From positions 187,548,958-187,612,957 of the forward strand of contig JAUPFV010000005.1 in the NCBI GenBank assembly GCA_036936605.1: 64,000 bases of DNA, written 5' to 3'. Made by a program: the position numbers and the translations under genes. Source of the stretch: Limnanthes douglasii subsp. nivea. Lineage: Eukaryota; Streptophyta; Magnoliopsida; Brassicales; Limnanthaceae. The notes beneath the pieces were generated by a model. The model ran no database searches and was not told the DNA's origin. It saw only the letters and a list, made by a program, of their open reading frames with translations. Every line of letters starts with the position of its first letter. Within the stretch, counting starts at the first letter, position 1. Shown here piece after piece: positions 43,821-55,885 of this stretch.

Positions 43821-46800
43821 CTCCCCCTCAAGTTGTGTAGTGGGATCACCAATACCCAACTTGGATAAAACTGATTTGAATGTTCTTGCAGCAACCGCTT
43901 TTGTCAGGATGTCTGCCAGTTGGTCTTTGGATCCAACAAATGGAAGTTTGACTGTCCCATCTTCAATCTTTTCTTTTATGAAGTGCATATCTATTTCAAC
44001 GTGCTTTGTTCTATCGTGTTGTACCGGGTTCTCTGAAATCTTAATCGCAGCTTTATTATCGCACATTAACTGAGTTGGACCCTTCAGGGGGAATCCGATT
44101 TCTTTCATTATCTTCTTTAACCAAAGTATCTCAGTAATCCCCTTAACGATTCCTCTAAATTCTGATTCAGCACTTGACAGTGAAACTACTTTCTGTTTCT
44201 TACTCCTTCAAGTCACCAAGTTACCTCCAAGAAGAGTAAACTAACCAGCAGTTGATCGTTTGTCGTTAGGATTCCCTCCCCAATCAGTATCTGTGAATAC
44301 TTCAACATCAAGGTGTCCACTTTTCTTAAAAATTATGCCTCTTCCTGGTGTGCCTTTAAGATATCGAATAATCCTCATTACTGCCTCCATATGGTGTTCC
44401 TAAGGATGATGCATGAACTGGCTAACTACTCCCACCGCGTATGCAATGTCGGGTCGAGTGTGAGCCAGGTAAATCAATTTTCCCACCAACCTTTGGTACC
44501 TTTCTTTACTCGCTGGTTTGGCCCTTCAATTATCTTTAGTTTGTGTTTCACAACCATAGTAGTGTCATTTGGTTTGCAATCCACCATGCCAACTTCAGCT
44601 ATTAAATCCAATATATATTTCTGTTGGGAGATATAAATCCCTCCTCTTGACCTAAGAACCTCGATTCCTAGGGAAATACTTCAATCCTCCAAGGTCTTTC
44701 ATTTCGAACTCCTTGAAGAGGTTTTTCCTAAGAGAGCTAATTTCTTCTTCGTCATTCCCCGTTATAATCATATAGTGACTAATTCTCCTCTTTTTTTGTA
44801 AAACAAGATATGATCCCCATTACTCTGTTTGTAGCTATACTGCTTCATTGCCATTGTAAACCTCCCAAACCAAGCATGAGGAGACTGTTTGAGCCCATAT
44901 AATGCCTTTTTCAGTTTACATACCTCATTTTCTTGAAAACCATCAGAGAACCCTGGTGGGGGTTCCATATATACCTCTTCTTCCAAGTCTCCATGTAAGA
45001 AAGCATTCTTTACATCAAATTGATGAAGAGGCCAATCTTTATTCGCGACTATTGAAAGTAAAACTCCGATAGTGTCAATCTTTGCAACCGGAGAGAACGT
45101 TTCAGAGTAGTCTATACCATATGTTTGTGTATATCCTTTGGCAACCAATCTTGCCTTGTTTCGTTCAATGGTGCCATCAGATTTATATTTTATATTAAAC
45201 ACCCATCTACACCCGACTGCTTTCTTCCCTTGTGGTAACACACAATTCTCCCATGTACCATTCCTTTTTAGACCTTCCATTTCGTTATTCATTGTCGTAT
45301 GCCATTCAGTCATTTTTTTAGCTTCTTGAGCTGTTTTAGGGATTTATTCAGAGAGAATAGTAGCTAAAAACGCCTTTGCAATCTTCGTCATTCCTTCCCT
45401 GTCCGTTTTTACCGGATATGTAGAAGCACGAGGAACGTGTTCCGGGGAATACCGGTCAGGAAGAACCCCTCTATTTTTTCTTGGGGGAAGAACCAGAGTT
45501 TGAGTTTCAACAAATGAACTTCCTGAAATGTCATGATCAATAGCATTTTGTGAGTTATGACATTGTAAATAGTTTACCTCTTGTTGGACATTTTCTTCGG
45601 CTGAAACGCTGGTAGTATCCATGACATTTGTTTCTTGTTGGACATTGTCTTCGGGAGAATCATTGGTGGTAAGAACTGCCTCGTGAGTCTCCTTTATGTT
45701 GGAAGAGGCGTGTTTGGTGGCGCCACCTACCGACTCTGTCGGTACATCCTCAAAGTAACTTTCATATATCAACCAGTCGAGTGATTCACTTACTTTCTCC
45801 CCCCGAGCACGAGATTGGTGGTTAAAATAATCGGATTCTAAGAAGTCACAGTCCATGGTGACATGGATTCGAAAAGTAACCGGATTGTAACACCGATATC
45901 CCATTTGATAAACACCGTATCCAACGAATACACACTTTTCAGCACAAGGATTAAGTTTGTTTCGACTAGTTTTAGGGATATGAACAAACACTGAACGACC
46001 AAAGACACGAGGTGGTAAGGTCATAACAGATGTAATTGTAACTTGGGTGGCAAGCACTTGTAATGGAGTTTTATTTCCTAGACATCGGGTTGGTAGACGA
46101 TTTGCAAGATACGTAGCTGTAGCAAGAGCTTCTGGCCAAAGAGAATGAGGAACTCTAGATTCAATCATAATAGCACGAGTTTTTTCAAGTAAAGTACAAT
46201 TTTTTTCGTTCTGAAGTACCGTTTTGTTGATGTGTGTTTGGACAAGTGGTTTGATGGATAAGACCATTTGTTTTGAAACAATTATGCATTGTTTGGTTGA
46301 CAAACTCTGTTCCATTATCTGAATAGAGAATCTGTATTTTTTTAAAATTGAGTCAAAATCATTTTGTAAAAACAAACAAATATTTATGGTACTTCTGATT
46401 TATGTTTCATGAAGTATATCCAAGTCATTCTTGAGAAATCATCCACAAATAAAACAAAGTCTCTGATTTGATTGTTAGTGGAATTTGGTACTGGACCCCA
46501 AACATCAGAATGGATTAGTGAAAAAGGATAATCAACTCTAGTATTACTTTGATTAAATGAGACCCTACGATTTTTTGCAAGAATGTAGGTTTCACATTTC
46601 TCATGAATGGAATTATTCAGAAAAAGACTAGGAAACAAACTCTTAAGATAGCTAAAAGAATGATGACCAAGTCATCGGTGCCATAACCAAAGTTGCCTTT
46701 CGGTTGTTCCGTGAGCAAGCATGGCATGTCACTTATGAACTACCTCATCAACATAATAGAGACCTCCTTGTTCAGTACCACGCCCAATGATCTCCTTCGT

Positions 46801-48153
46801 ATGAATGTCCTGTAAATTGCAAAAAAATGGATATATAAGAACCACACAATTGAGTTGTTTTGTCACTTGACTAACATATAATAACTTTAAGGATAGTGAA
46901 GGAATGTAGAGGCAGTTTTTTAATTTTCATTTTTTTCGAAAAAATAATTGAACCTCCCCCTTTGACTTCACAAATTTCTCCACTAGCAGTCTCAATATAG
47001 GATTTCTTTGGAGATGACATGTCACCAAAGTCTTTAGGATCATAAGACATGGTGTCCGTAGCCCCGCAATCAAAGATCCAATTCATTGATTTCTCAAACC
47101 CTTTACCTCCAAGTTTTTTCATAGGAGTTCGTCGTCATTCCTCCAAAACCAGTACCTCTTCCTTGCTCATTTTTAGTCGGATCTTCACCGTCACTTGTAG
47201 ACGAAGCCCGTTTGACATTAGATCTGAAACGCTGGTTATTTTTCTCCTTATGATCGTCCTCCCACCATTCTGGATAGCCAACCAGCTAGAAACATATCTC
47301 TTTAGTGTGTTTTTTCATCCCATAATGAATGCAATACAACTTGGATTTATCTTCTTTCTCTTTGGATCAGAATTTAAACCTCTCTGCAGAATCTTTCGCA
47401 GCCAAACCCATTCCAATTTCAATCGAGTCACTATCAGAAGAACTTGATTTTAGTATATTAAGCCTGACCACTTCCCTTCGTATTGTAGCATATGCTGTTT
47501 CCACGGAAGGAAGAGGATCCTTTTTCAAGCTTGACTAGTTCCAGCTTGTCATTAATCGCCATTAGCAATTGATAGAGTCTTTGTTCTTGAGTCTTCTTAT
47601 TGTTAATCTGAATGTCTTCTGGGTCTTTCATAGGGTTCGTATCTCACCTATCTATAGACATCCATATGTTCTGCAGTTTGTTCCACAAGTCTTCTAGTGT
47701 ATCGGACCCTTGCCTTAATGAATTAGCCCTCTTATGAAGGTCAAACACCTGTAACGAATCTGTACCAGGACTGTATGTGGTGGCTAACCCGTCCCAGAGG
47801 GCTTTTGCAGTGGGATATTGCGAGACATTATTCACCAAGCTGGATTCAAGATTCTAGATAATCCACGTGAAAACACATTGATCATCTTGTTCCCACCTTG
47901 TATATGTTTTGTCATTTTTGGATGGAGGTGTCGGCTCCCCTGTAATGCGAGAACCTCTCGCCCTTCCCCCAATTGCTTTCTTCATTAGGTTTGCCCATAG
48001 GGCATAGTTGTCACCACCGAGTTTAATCCCTAGGGATAAATTCTCGGGGTTAGTTGTTTGTTGTTGTGTTCCGAGACCATTTCTCAGAATGACAGCACTC
48101 TGCATTGTTAATTCATCAGGGATTTGAGTGACCACGACTTCATTGCCAGCCAT
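43815..48153 (-). pseudogene. Copia gag-pol polyprotein
   Basis: Starts MAGNEVVVTQIPDELTMQSA at 48153. Gag: LGGDNYALWANLMKKAI, WDGLATTYSPGTDSLQVFDL; zinc knuckle CIHYGMKKHTKEIC, one Cys now Tyr. Protease: MNWIFDCGATDTM, with the active Ser of D-S-G as Cys. Integrase: HEKCETYILAKN (HHCC Cys to Tyr), LIHSDVWGPV, FVDDFSRMTW, then HSLWPEALATATYLANRLPT. RT: VGCRWVFNIKYKSDG, RNKARLVAKGYTQ, NAFLHGDLEEEVYMEPPPGF, LKKALYGLKQSPHAW. The catalytic Y-V-D-D box is deleted at about 44,780: VTI runs into a shifted frame of IITGNDEEE. RNase H: NKAAIKISENPVQHDRTKHV and ADILTKAV. Stops and frameshifts split it into at least eight pieces. Confidence 0.92.
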
Positions 48154-48203
48154 CTTTGTTAAGAATGTTCAGAATTCCCAGAATCACACGTGCTCTGACA
48201 CCA

Positions 48204-48464
48204 TGTTAACATGCACATGTTCTACGTAGCATCTAAGAGAAATAGCCGCCAGGAAGCGGCTAGGGTTTTGTGTTTATTAGAGAATCTTTTTTTTATTATA
48301 ATGCAAAACCAAGTAAGGCTCTCAATATATAGAGAACTTAGAAGCTAATACACTGAATATTCTAACACATTATAATATCAAAACATGCTAATCTCAGTAA
48401 AACCCTTCCCTCCATCACCTTCATAGTCACTCTCTTCGTTTCTTGTGCACTGAATATTCTAACA
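48204..48464 (-). repeat. 5' LTR of copia element
   Basis: 261 bp, followed on + by GTCTT. Directly inside lies the PBS (48192-48203). Confidence 0.9.
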
Positions 48465-48976
48465 GTCTTTAATAAAAAGACAAGCATCTATTAGTGCTTA
48501 TTTTATAATTTTTTAAGTTATGAAATTCTTAAGTTCTATTTTTATTTGTTTTATTATAGTTTAGTTATCAATATTAGATAATTGTATCTAATATTGGTGT
48601 CGAAATATTCTGATAGTGTTGCTTAAAGTTCTATTCGAATTTGTATTACAAAATAGTTTTGATATACTTGATATTGTTTGTATTTTGTTTAGAATGCGCG
48701 TGGAATACTGCTCTTGGTTTATTTGTAAGTACTTGTTAGAGATATATTTTTATTTATATATTATTAATTAGTTTCACGTTTGACTAATTAGAATTTTGGT
48801 CGCATTTAATAATTTTTTTAAAAACATTTAATAATATTTTACAAAATATTTTAAATATTTTTAAAATATAATTATTTATATATATGGGTAAGTTATTCAT
48901 AGTCATCTTAGAAAAAATAAAGTTACCGATAATTACTTAAATTTTGAAGTTTACCAAAAACTATACGTAAGGTAAA

Positions 48977-48986
48977 TGCTTCCAAC
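48977..48986. other. Left TSD (TGCTTCCAAC) of foldback MITE
   Basis: Repeated exactly at 49413-49422. Ten bp is within the 9-11 bp Mutator range. Confidence 0.88.
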
Positions 48987-49412
48987 GGCTTTGAATCGTA
49001 CATCGTCCTTCGACTATCACGTTTGGTGGCAGATAGTCTCTTGACTTTCAAATGTCCGTTGACAGTCTCTGAACTATCGCATTTGGAAAAGGTTAGTCCA
49101 CCAGATCCTCTGATCCATTAGAGGCTGTCACCTGTCATCATAGTCCTCGGATTTTTGTATCACCACTAGTCCCCTAAGATTAGTTATCCGTAATATTCTA
49201 CATTTTGGGTTTGACATAAACTCAAGGGACTAGTGCTGATACAAAAATCCGGAGACTATAGTGACAGGTGGCAGACTCTCATAGATCAGAGGATCTGGTG
49301 GACTAACTTTATCCAAACGCGATAGTCCAGGGACTGCCAACGGACATTTGAAAGTCAATGGGCTATCTGCCACCAAACGCGATAGTCGAAGGACAATGTA
49401 CTGTTCAATGCC
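48987..49412. mobile_element. Foldback MITE with ~190-bp arms (MULE-type TSD)
   Basis: 426 bp, almost entirely one hairpin. The left arm is 48987 to about 49180 and the right arm about 49220-49412. Matching blocks are GTCCTTCGACTATC, GTTTGGTGGCAGATAG, TTGACTTTCAAATGTCCGTT, AGTCCACCAGATCCTCTGAT, CGGATTTTTGTATCA and CACTAGTCCC. The loop is ~40 bp. Ends are GGC...GCC. The TSD is a perfect 10 bp. The inserted hairpin interrupts the larger element at 48888-50965. Confidence 0.9.
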
Positions 49413-50219
49413 TGCTTCCAACAATAAAACTTCATCAATGAGTTATTTTTAACATTTAAAACTTCATAGCTTTCAAGTCTTAACCCAAGTTTTTCATCTC
49501 TAAAAGCACATATTTTTTTTTATTTTTTAAAGACAAATAAAACAGAATTCATGAGTGATATTTTTTGAATTTTTTTATTTTTACCTTATTTTCCAACCAT
49601 TTTACATGCAATTACGCAACTAGAACACATTTGTTTTTAGCAATCTAATTACACGTAATTCCGCAACTCGAACACAGTTGATTATTCGAGACTTATTTCG
49701 CAACCAAAGTTCTATTTACACAACCATTTTTTCTAATTTACATAACTTATTTTGCACTTAATTTCGCAACTCGACACAATTAATTTTTTTACATCCAAAG
49801 TCCTATTTACGAAGCCAATTTCTTCTTATTTGCACAACTCATTTGCACATAATTCCGCAATTCGAACACAATTGTTTTTTAACCCAATTACACATAATTC
49901 CACAACTGCAACACATTTAATTTTCCATACTTGTTACATAACCCAATTATATATAATTACACAACTAAAAAAATAAAAATAAATTCAAATATATCTTTCA
50001 TGGATCTAGTTTTGTTGGTCTTATAAAAAACAAAACGATGGTACTTCCACATATTTTCTTGAGCTAGTTTAAAAGATATGACATTTTTTATACAAAAACC
50101 AAAAATAAATAAGAGAGAATAACACTTAAGAGGTATTTTGGACTACTAGATGCTTATCGGTACTTTTAATTGAAAATCCTATGGTTATCCATACTTTATC
50201 AAACTTTCGGTTGCTATTG

Positions 50220-50222
<3 letters not shown>

Positions 50223-50258
<36 letters not shown>
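50223..50258. repeat. (TA)n microsatellite
   Basis: An uninterrupted TA run of ~36 bp within the large inverted-repeat element. Confidence 0.95.
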
Positions 50259-50262
<4 letters not shown>

Positions 50263-51299
50263 TAAAATAATCTTAATTTTTTAATATTACTTTTTTAAAA
50301 CATAAATAAATATAGAAATAAATAAAAAAATTATCTGAAAAAATTAAGTATTATAATTTAATTTTTATAAGTTTATGGACTAAATGTTTTTAAAAGTTTA
50401 ATAAAACAAATACTATTTTAAAAAATTAACCAAATAAAATTTAAAATTTTATGTACTAAAATGTAATTTTTTAAAACTTTAGGGATTAAAATATGATTTT
50501 TAAAACTTTAGAGTGTAAAATGATTTTTATTTTATTTTGTATGGATTAAAATATAAGTTTAAGTACGAAATTAGTCTAAAAACAATTGTTGTTGAGTTAC
50601 AGAATTAAGTATAATGTGGTTGCAAAAAAACAAATGTTGTTTAGTTGCGGAACTACGAATTAATTGGTTGCGAATTTAATCTTAAAAATATAACTTCAAA
50701 CATATAACTCATGGATTTTGTTTTGTTCGTCTTTAAAAAATACAAATATATGTATTTTTGGAAAAAGAATTAAGTTATGATGAAATATATGAAGTTTTGG
50801 AAGTTAAAATTAACAATGTAGAATAGCCTGCGTGTTTGTGTGTTTAAGAAATGTTATCGAAAGAATTTATCATAGAGGTGATTTTTGGTAAACTTGAAAA
50901 TTTATGTGGCTATTAATAATTTAATTTTTACCCTAATGATTATCGATAATTTATTTTCAAAAAATTAATTAAAATTATGATATGTAATTAAATAAACCGA
51001 ACAAATAAACTATAGCAAAATTTAAGAGAGTTAAAGAGAATAAAATCAAATACAAAAATTAAATTTTTTTATTGTTAAAATTTTATCATTTTTATTAATA
51101 AAAGGTTTTGAACTTATATGAGCATGATATAAACATAAACTAATTATTTTTATTATATTTTAGAACAAATTATACTCAAAACTTTATAGATAAAATATTA
51201 TCTAGATATTTTATGTTTTTATATTCGTATTATTATAAACGGTAAAAATCCTCTAAGAAACAACAAATTAAGTTTCAAATTTTTCAATTTCCGATCAAC

Positions 51300-52862
51300 C
51301 ACCACTGTGCTTGGCCAGATATCACTCATCTTCGGTCATGATGACTGGAGATGTACCACAACCACAACCTTCACCCGGGACCTCCAACAACTGATCTTGC
51401 CAATAATCATCTCTCTAACAAAGATTATCTATCCTCCCAAATTTTACAAAAAATATCCTACATTACCAGTCAATATAAGACATAGAACCAGAGTGGAGCG
51501 TTACAAATTCCAGACTTAAGATTCAATCCAAGTTCTTACCATTATTCACCAATACATCAAATAACCTAGCCTCTTGAAAACACCAACAATGTCAAGCCTT
51601 ATGCAAATGTAACAAGAACCAAACCAAAGAAAATTATTCATATAAGGACAAAGGAGACTACAAGATTATACAATTCTTGGATCAAGATAAGGAAAATTCA
51701 TCATCTATATCTAAATTCACTCTTATTTCTAAATTCTCTTTAGGAAAGCCTTAACTGAATATAATTCAGAAATTTATCGAAAATTTTCGATTCCTATGTG
51801 TGCTTAATATATCTCTTTGGGACCGTAGACATGTCCTAACAGAGTTGACCAACTTTAATATCTTAGGAAACTATGGAAACAAAATGTATGGACCATTTTC
51901 CAACGTTCATTGAGGCTTTTAAAATCATATCCAGCTTTGAACCCAAGCATTGAATCTCTCATAATAGTTTGGGTTACTTTCCCAAACTTTCCAGACTAAA
52001 TGTACAACCAATACACAATTCACAATATAGCTAAGTTCTTAGAAAAGCCTCTATCTATCTAGGTATTCTCTAAGAACAGAGCAAAGTTCAACCATTTCCA
52101 AGCCTCGGTAGAGTTGGATGTCTCAATAACTCTTATTCCTAAGCTTGGATTGGTTTTGGACACAATGAAGATTTCTGACAAGAAAGCATCTATGGAGACA
52201 TGCTCTCTTATTGTTTAGATTGTCAACATAGTGGCCATAAATCAACAGACTGTAAGAAATTTGGTCATTCAAAGTTGGACAGTCTTCAAGAAATTACAAG
52301 TTATATCATACTACTATAGCCAAACCCAACTAGAAACCCTCTTCTAAAAAAGGAACATGGGTTTCTAAAGTCAAATTCATCATAATAGATGATAATAAAA
52401 CATAAAGAATTGGTAAAACTCTCATCATCTAAGAAACATTTACTCTCCTTATTTACCAAAACATAGCAAAATAGAGAACCTAAAGATGCCTACCAGCTAA
52501 GAAAAAAAACCTACTAATTGAAGTATTGACAACATCCGACCATTTATAGACTATGAAATAGCTACCTCAAAATAAATAAACAAAGAAATAATTAAAGCTT
52601 TACAATCTATAGAATTATAAATTATATTTACCTCAACAAATAATTATGATAACCTGGAAATAGAATCTGACTCACCCAAACTATCAACTACTGGAAGCCT
52701 AAATTTATCCCCAACCCTTGGTAAAATAACTAAAATGAAAGACATTAAAAAGGATCTTAGTACGAATATTAAGAAGACTAAGATTAAACCAATCAAATAT
52801 ATTCTCAACACCAAAGCATCACGCTTTAAGAAGCCAACTATAACATACAATGCAACCCCTAA
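51300..52862 (+). pseudogene. LINE D ORF1 (DUF4283-type, zinc knuckle)
   Basis: The readable core lies at about 52080-52250: NRAKFNHFQASVELDVS, then an intact knuckle CLDCQHSGHKSTDCKK (CxxCxxxxGHxxxxC layout). Upstream phrases such as FEPK and FPKLS fit the DUF4283 region in shifting frames. Role in the family: RNA binding by the element RNP. Confidence 0.6.
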
Positions 52863-55800
52863 ATGACAGTCACATTTCTAAACAGGAATGTTCGAGGTGT
52901 GGGAAATAAAAGAAAAACAAGAAGGATTAAATCAATTGTCAAGTCTGAAAATATGGACTTCATAGCTCTACAGGAGAATATGATATCGGTGGACAAGTTA
53001 GATTAGCTTACAAAGATTATAGGTTTTCAATTTGGTTCGACCAATATAAGTAGCAAGATTTAGATATCTGGAAAGATGATTTTCTAGTGGATATTATAGC
53101 TAATCATGTTCTATTCATCATCTAAAAGTAAGGCATTCTAATTACAATAACTCACTCATCTTCATCTTTTGAAAAAGGAAAAAATCATTTTGGGAGAAGA
53201 ATAGTTGTACCAATTGGTTTAAGAATGGAGATTAAAATTCATCAAGTTTCCATAATTATGTAAAGAAAATAATAATAAGAGAATACGATTCATACTATTT
53301 GAAATGGAGACTCCTATATTGAAGAGTAATATATTTTAGGTAAATTTGTTGGAGGCATTTCATTGCCCTATTATCATCCCAACCTAATAATAAGGAATAT
53401 GAGGATCTCTAAAACATAATCCATAAACTTATTACTGAAGATGAAATTTTCAACTCAGTCAATATATTAAGCCCTAACAGTGTTCCTAGTGTTCAAGGAT
53501 TCAATTCAAAATTCTCTAAATCTTGCTGGTCTATCATATCTAATTACTTATGTACATCAATAGTAGATTATTTGGATGGTCACACGGCCCCTAAAAACAT
53601 ATATGTCACTGTTATATACTTATTTCCTAAAATAGATTCTCCTAAAACTTGGAATGACTCTAGACCTATCAGTTTTGTATTGTGTTCAACATAATAATAT
53701 TTAAGATTCTCAATGAGATATTATATATTTTTCTTCCTAAGATCATATCATGGAATAAGGTAGATTTATCAAAGGAATGAACATACATGATAACATCTTT
53801 TAAACTCAAGAATTAACACATGATATAAATTGGAAAATCTGAGGTTGTAATGTAATGTTCAAAATTGATATGGTCAAAGCTTTTGACAAGCTATCTTTGA
53901 GTTTCATTCTTCACATACTGGAAGCATTTGGATTTCATAAAAAATTTAGAGTTTCTCAAGAAGTGTATTAACTCATTTTGTTTCTCAATAAGCATAAATG
54001 GTGAACCACAAGGTTATTTCAAATGTATCAAAGATATTAGACAAGAGGACCTTATTCTCCTAACCTATTTGTTATAGCATAAGAATACTTTATTATAGGT
54101 ATTAAAAAAATATCTCATGACAATAAAGACATAAGATACAATACTATAAGCTAAATGGACATACCCTGTATGGCTTTTGTTGATGATTTCATCCTATTTG
54201 TAAATGGTTCCTTAACTAACATAAAAACAATATATTTATGGAGCATTACCAAGATATATGAGGCCGATTAATTAACAAAAACAAAATTACCTTTATCACA
54301 TCTTCAATAATGCCTCAACACAGAAGCAAATCAATAAAATCCCAAACATGTTCAAGTATAGTTACCGCCTCTCAAATATATTGGTATTACTATACACACA
54401 AGTAACAAGGCACATTATTTTTTATGAGTTGGTAACTAAAATTAGGAATAAAATCTAAGACTGGGACAGTAAAATTCTTTATTTTGGTGGAAGATTAATC
54501 CTAATTCAATTAGTATTGATGGCTATCCATCTTACCATGTTCGAAATTTCATCTGGCTTATTGCTGTTATTTTCAAAATAGAAAGGTTGTTCAAAATATT
54601 TGTATGAGGATCAACTCAATATAATCAAGTTATAACATGGTTAAGATGGTCTAATTTATATAAACCTTATGATAAACATAGATTAAACATAAGAGAGCCT
54701 TGAGGATTTTTAAATCTCATTCTCATATAAACTTTGGTTCAAATTCAAGAAAAACAAATACTTATGGTCAATATACATGCATTCAATATATTGTTCATCA
54801 TCCTAAAGGCTAAAAAATGGAAAATAATATTTAGCATCAGGGATACTATTGAATACTATATTTTCTGGAATGTGGGTAACGGTAACATTGACTTATATTT
54901 AAAGAAGCAGAGTGATATTCATCCATTCATCATCCTAACAGATTATACTAACAACAACTAGTACCTAGAGAATACAATTAATAACTAGTGGCATGTAGGT
55001 GCCTCAAACTTGAACAAACTCAAGGATCTTGTTCTCCCCTATGAGATTGAGAGAATAAAAAAAAGTTACTATACATGAAGCTAAATAATACTCAATCAAA
55101 TGGTATTTATCAATCAATGATGATTTCAATTTTAAATATAATTGGAACAAAATTAGAGACAAATGTTTGATTTCATATCTCTTTAAAAAGATATGGAATA
55201 ACACCACTCCAAATAAGTGTTCATTCATTCTTTGGAGGCTGTTGAATTGTTGGATCTCTATTGATATTATAATAAAAAGAATTTCAATCTTGCTTCTAAG
55301 TGTCAATTTTGTGATGGCATTGAATCAATCAAGCATTTGTTTGTTTGATGCTCACAACCTGGGAACTTTAGAAGTAATTTGCAGGCTTATTTGGTATCTT
55401 AATAGGCAACCATATAGTATTACATCATATTATTAGATGTTGGTTTTGGTCCACTAGAAAACCACTCATATCAGAACCATTCTATATTCTATAATTTGTT
55501 CGGTTATATAGCAATCTAGAAACAAATTCAAGTATAAAGAGAAAAACATCTTTGTCAAAACTATTTTGCATCATATTATGTTCATTATCTATAGGATTGA
55601 CTGTGTTAAACTCCTAAAGAAAACTTACTCGCATGGTATCACTAAGAAATCCATGACCTTGGATGTTTCTACCACTTCAAAAAATAAGTAAGGTTATTTC
55701 TCTTGAATGGAAAACCAACAAATGATAGACTCAAACTAAATATAGATAGTTCATGTTACCTAAATGGTGAATCTAGAGATGGTTATCTTATTAGAAATAA

Positions 55801-55885
55801 TAAAGTGATATGCTTACTGCTTTGGGTATATTTTATGACAATAAGTCGTCTATTATAGCAGAATGTAGAGTATTTTTAGGTCAAA
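52863..55885 (+). pseudogene. LINE D ORF2: endonuclease, RT, zf-RVT, RNase H
   Basis: ATG 52863: MTVTFLNRNVRGVGNKRKTR, then DFIALQENM (endonuclease). RT blocks: LSPNSVPSVQGFNSKFSKSC, PKIDSPKTWNDSRPISFV, FKIDMVKAFDKLSLSF, INGEPQGYFKCIKDIRQED and catalytic FVDDFILFVNGS (about 54178; the usual FADD has Ala to Val). zf-RVT: SKCQFCDGIESIKHLFV near 55,290. The tail LKLNIDSSCYLNGESRDG (about 55,732) and IIAECRVFLGQI (about 55,855) fit the D...G and AE.. blocks of the plant RNase H appended to some L1 elements. All in broken frames. Confidence 0.72.

Larger units (their letters stand above)
39092..44073. repeat. Tandem segmental duplication, two ~2.4-2.6-kb units
   Basis: Unit 1 is about 39092-41510 and unit 2 is 41516-44073. 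Both run GCCAATCACGGACGAATTAT, miniature LTR element, ~0.5 kb of non-coding DNA, copia 3' LTR and the RNase H end of copia pol, stopping at CGCACATTAACTGA. Unit 2 continues into the full copia element; unit 1 stops there and joins via a ~5-bp filler (TTTGG) to the start of unit 2. The length difference comes mainly from minisatellite expansion in unit 2. Confidence 0.9.
43543..48464 (-). mobile_element. Ty1/copia retrotransposon, 4,922 bp, complete but decayed
   Basis: LTRs 43543-43820 (278 bp) and 48204-48464 (261 bp), TGTTAACATGCACATGTTCT...TCTAACA, with a perfect 5-bp TSD. The PBS on - is TGGTGTCAGAGC at 48192-48203; the PPT is CTTGAGGGGGAG next to the 3' LTR. Copia order holds: gag, protease, integrase, RT, RNase H. 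The 17-bp LTR length difference includes a ~15-bp gap around 48,335. Confidence 0.92.
48888..50965. mobile_element. Large inverted-repeat element (~2 kb), host of a foldback MITE
   Basis: Left arm phrases (TTACCGATAATTACTTAAAT, GAAGTTTACCAAAAA at about 48920-48960, TTAACATTTAAAACTTCATA at 49449, ATTTTTTAAAGACAAATAAA at 49523) recur inverted near the right end (about 50690-50955). Subterminal copies of a 'ACGTAATTCCGCAACTCGAAC' phrase (49600-49960) face an inverted set at 50590-50680. Exact ends and TSD are unresolved and coordinates are approximate. No coding capacity seen. Confidence 0.5.
51290..55885 (+). mobile_element. LINE 'D' (L1 type) with ORF1, ORF2 and probable RNase H
   Basis: Full domain order on +: ORF1 ending in a zinc knuckle, ORF2 endonuclease, RT, zf-RVT, and an RNase H-like tail. 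It is strongly decayed, with stops every ~20-60 codons. It shares peptide phrases with LINE B. No poly(A) tail or TSD was found; the 3' end seems cut near 55,885. The 5' boundary is approximate. Confidence 0.75.
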
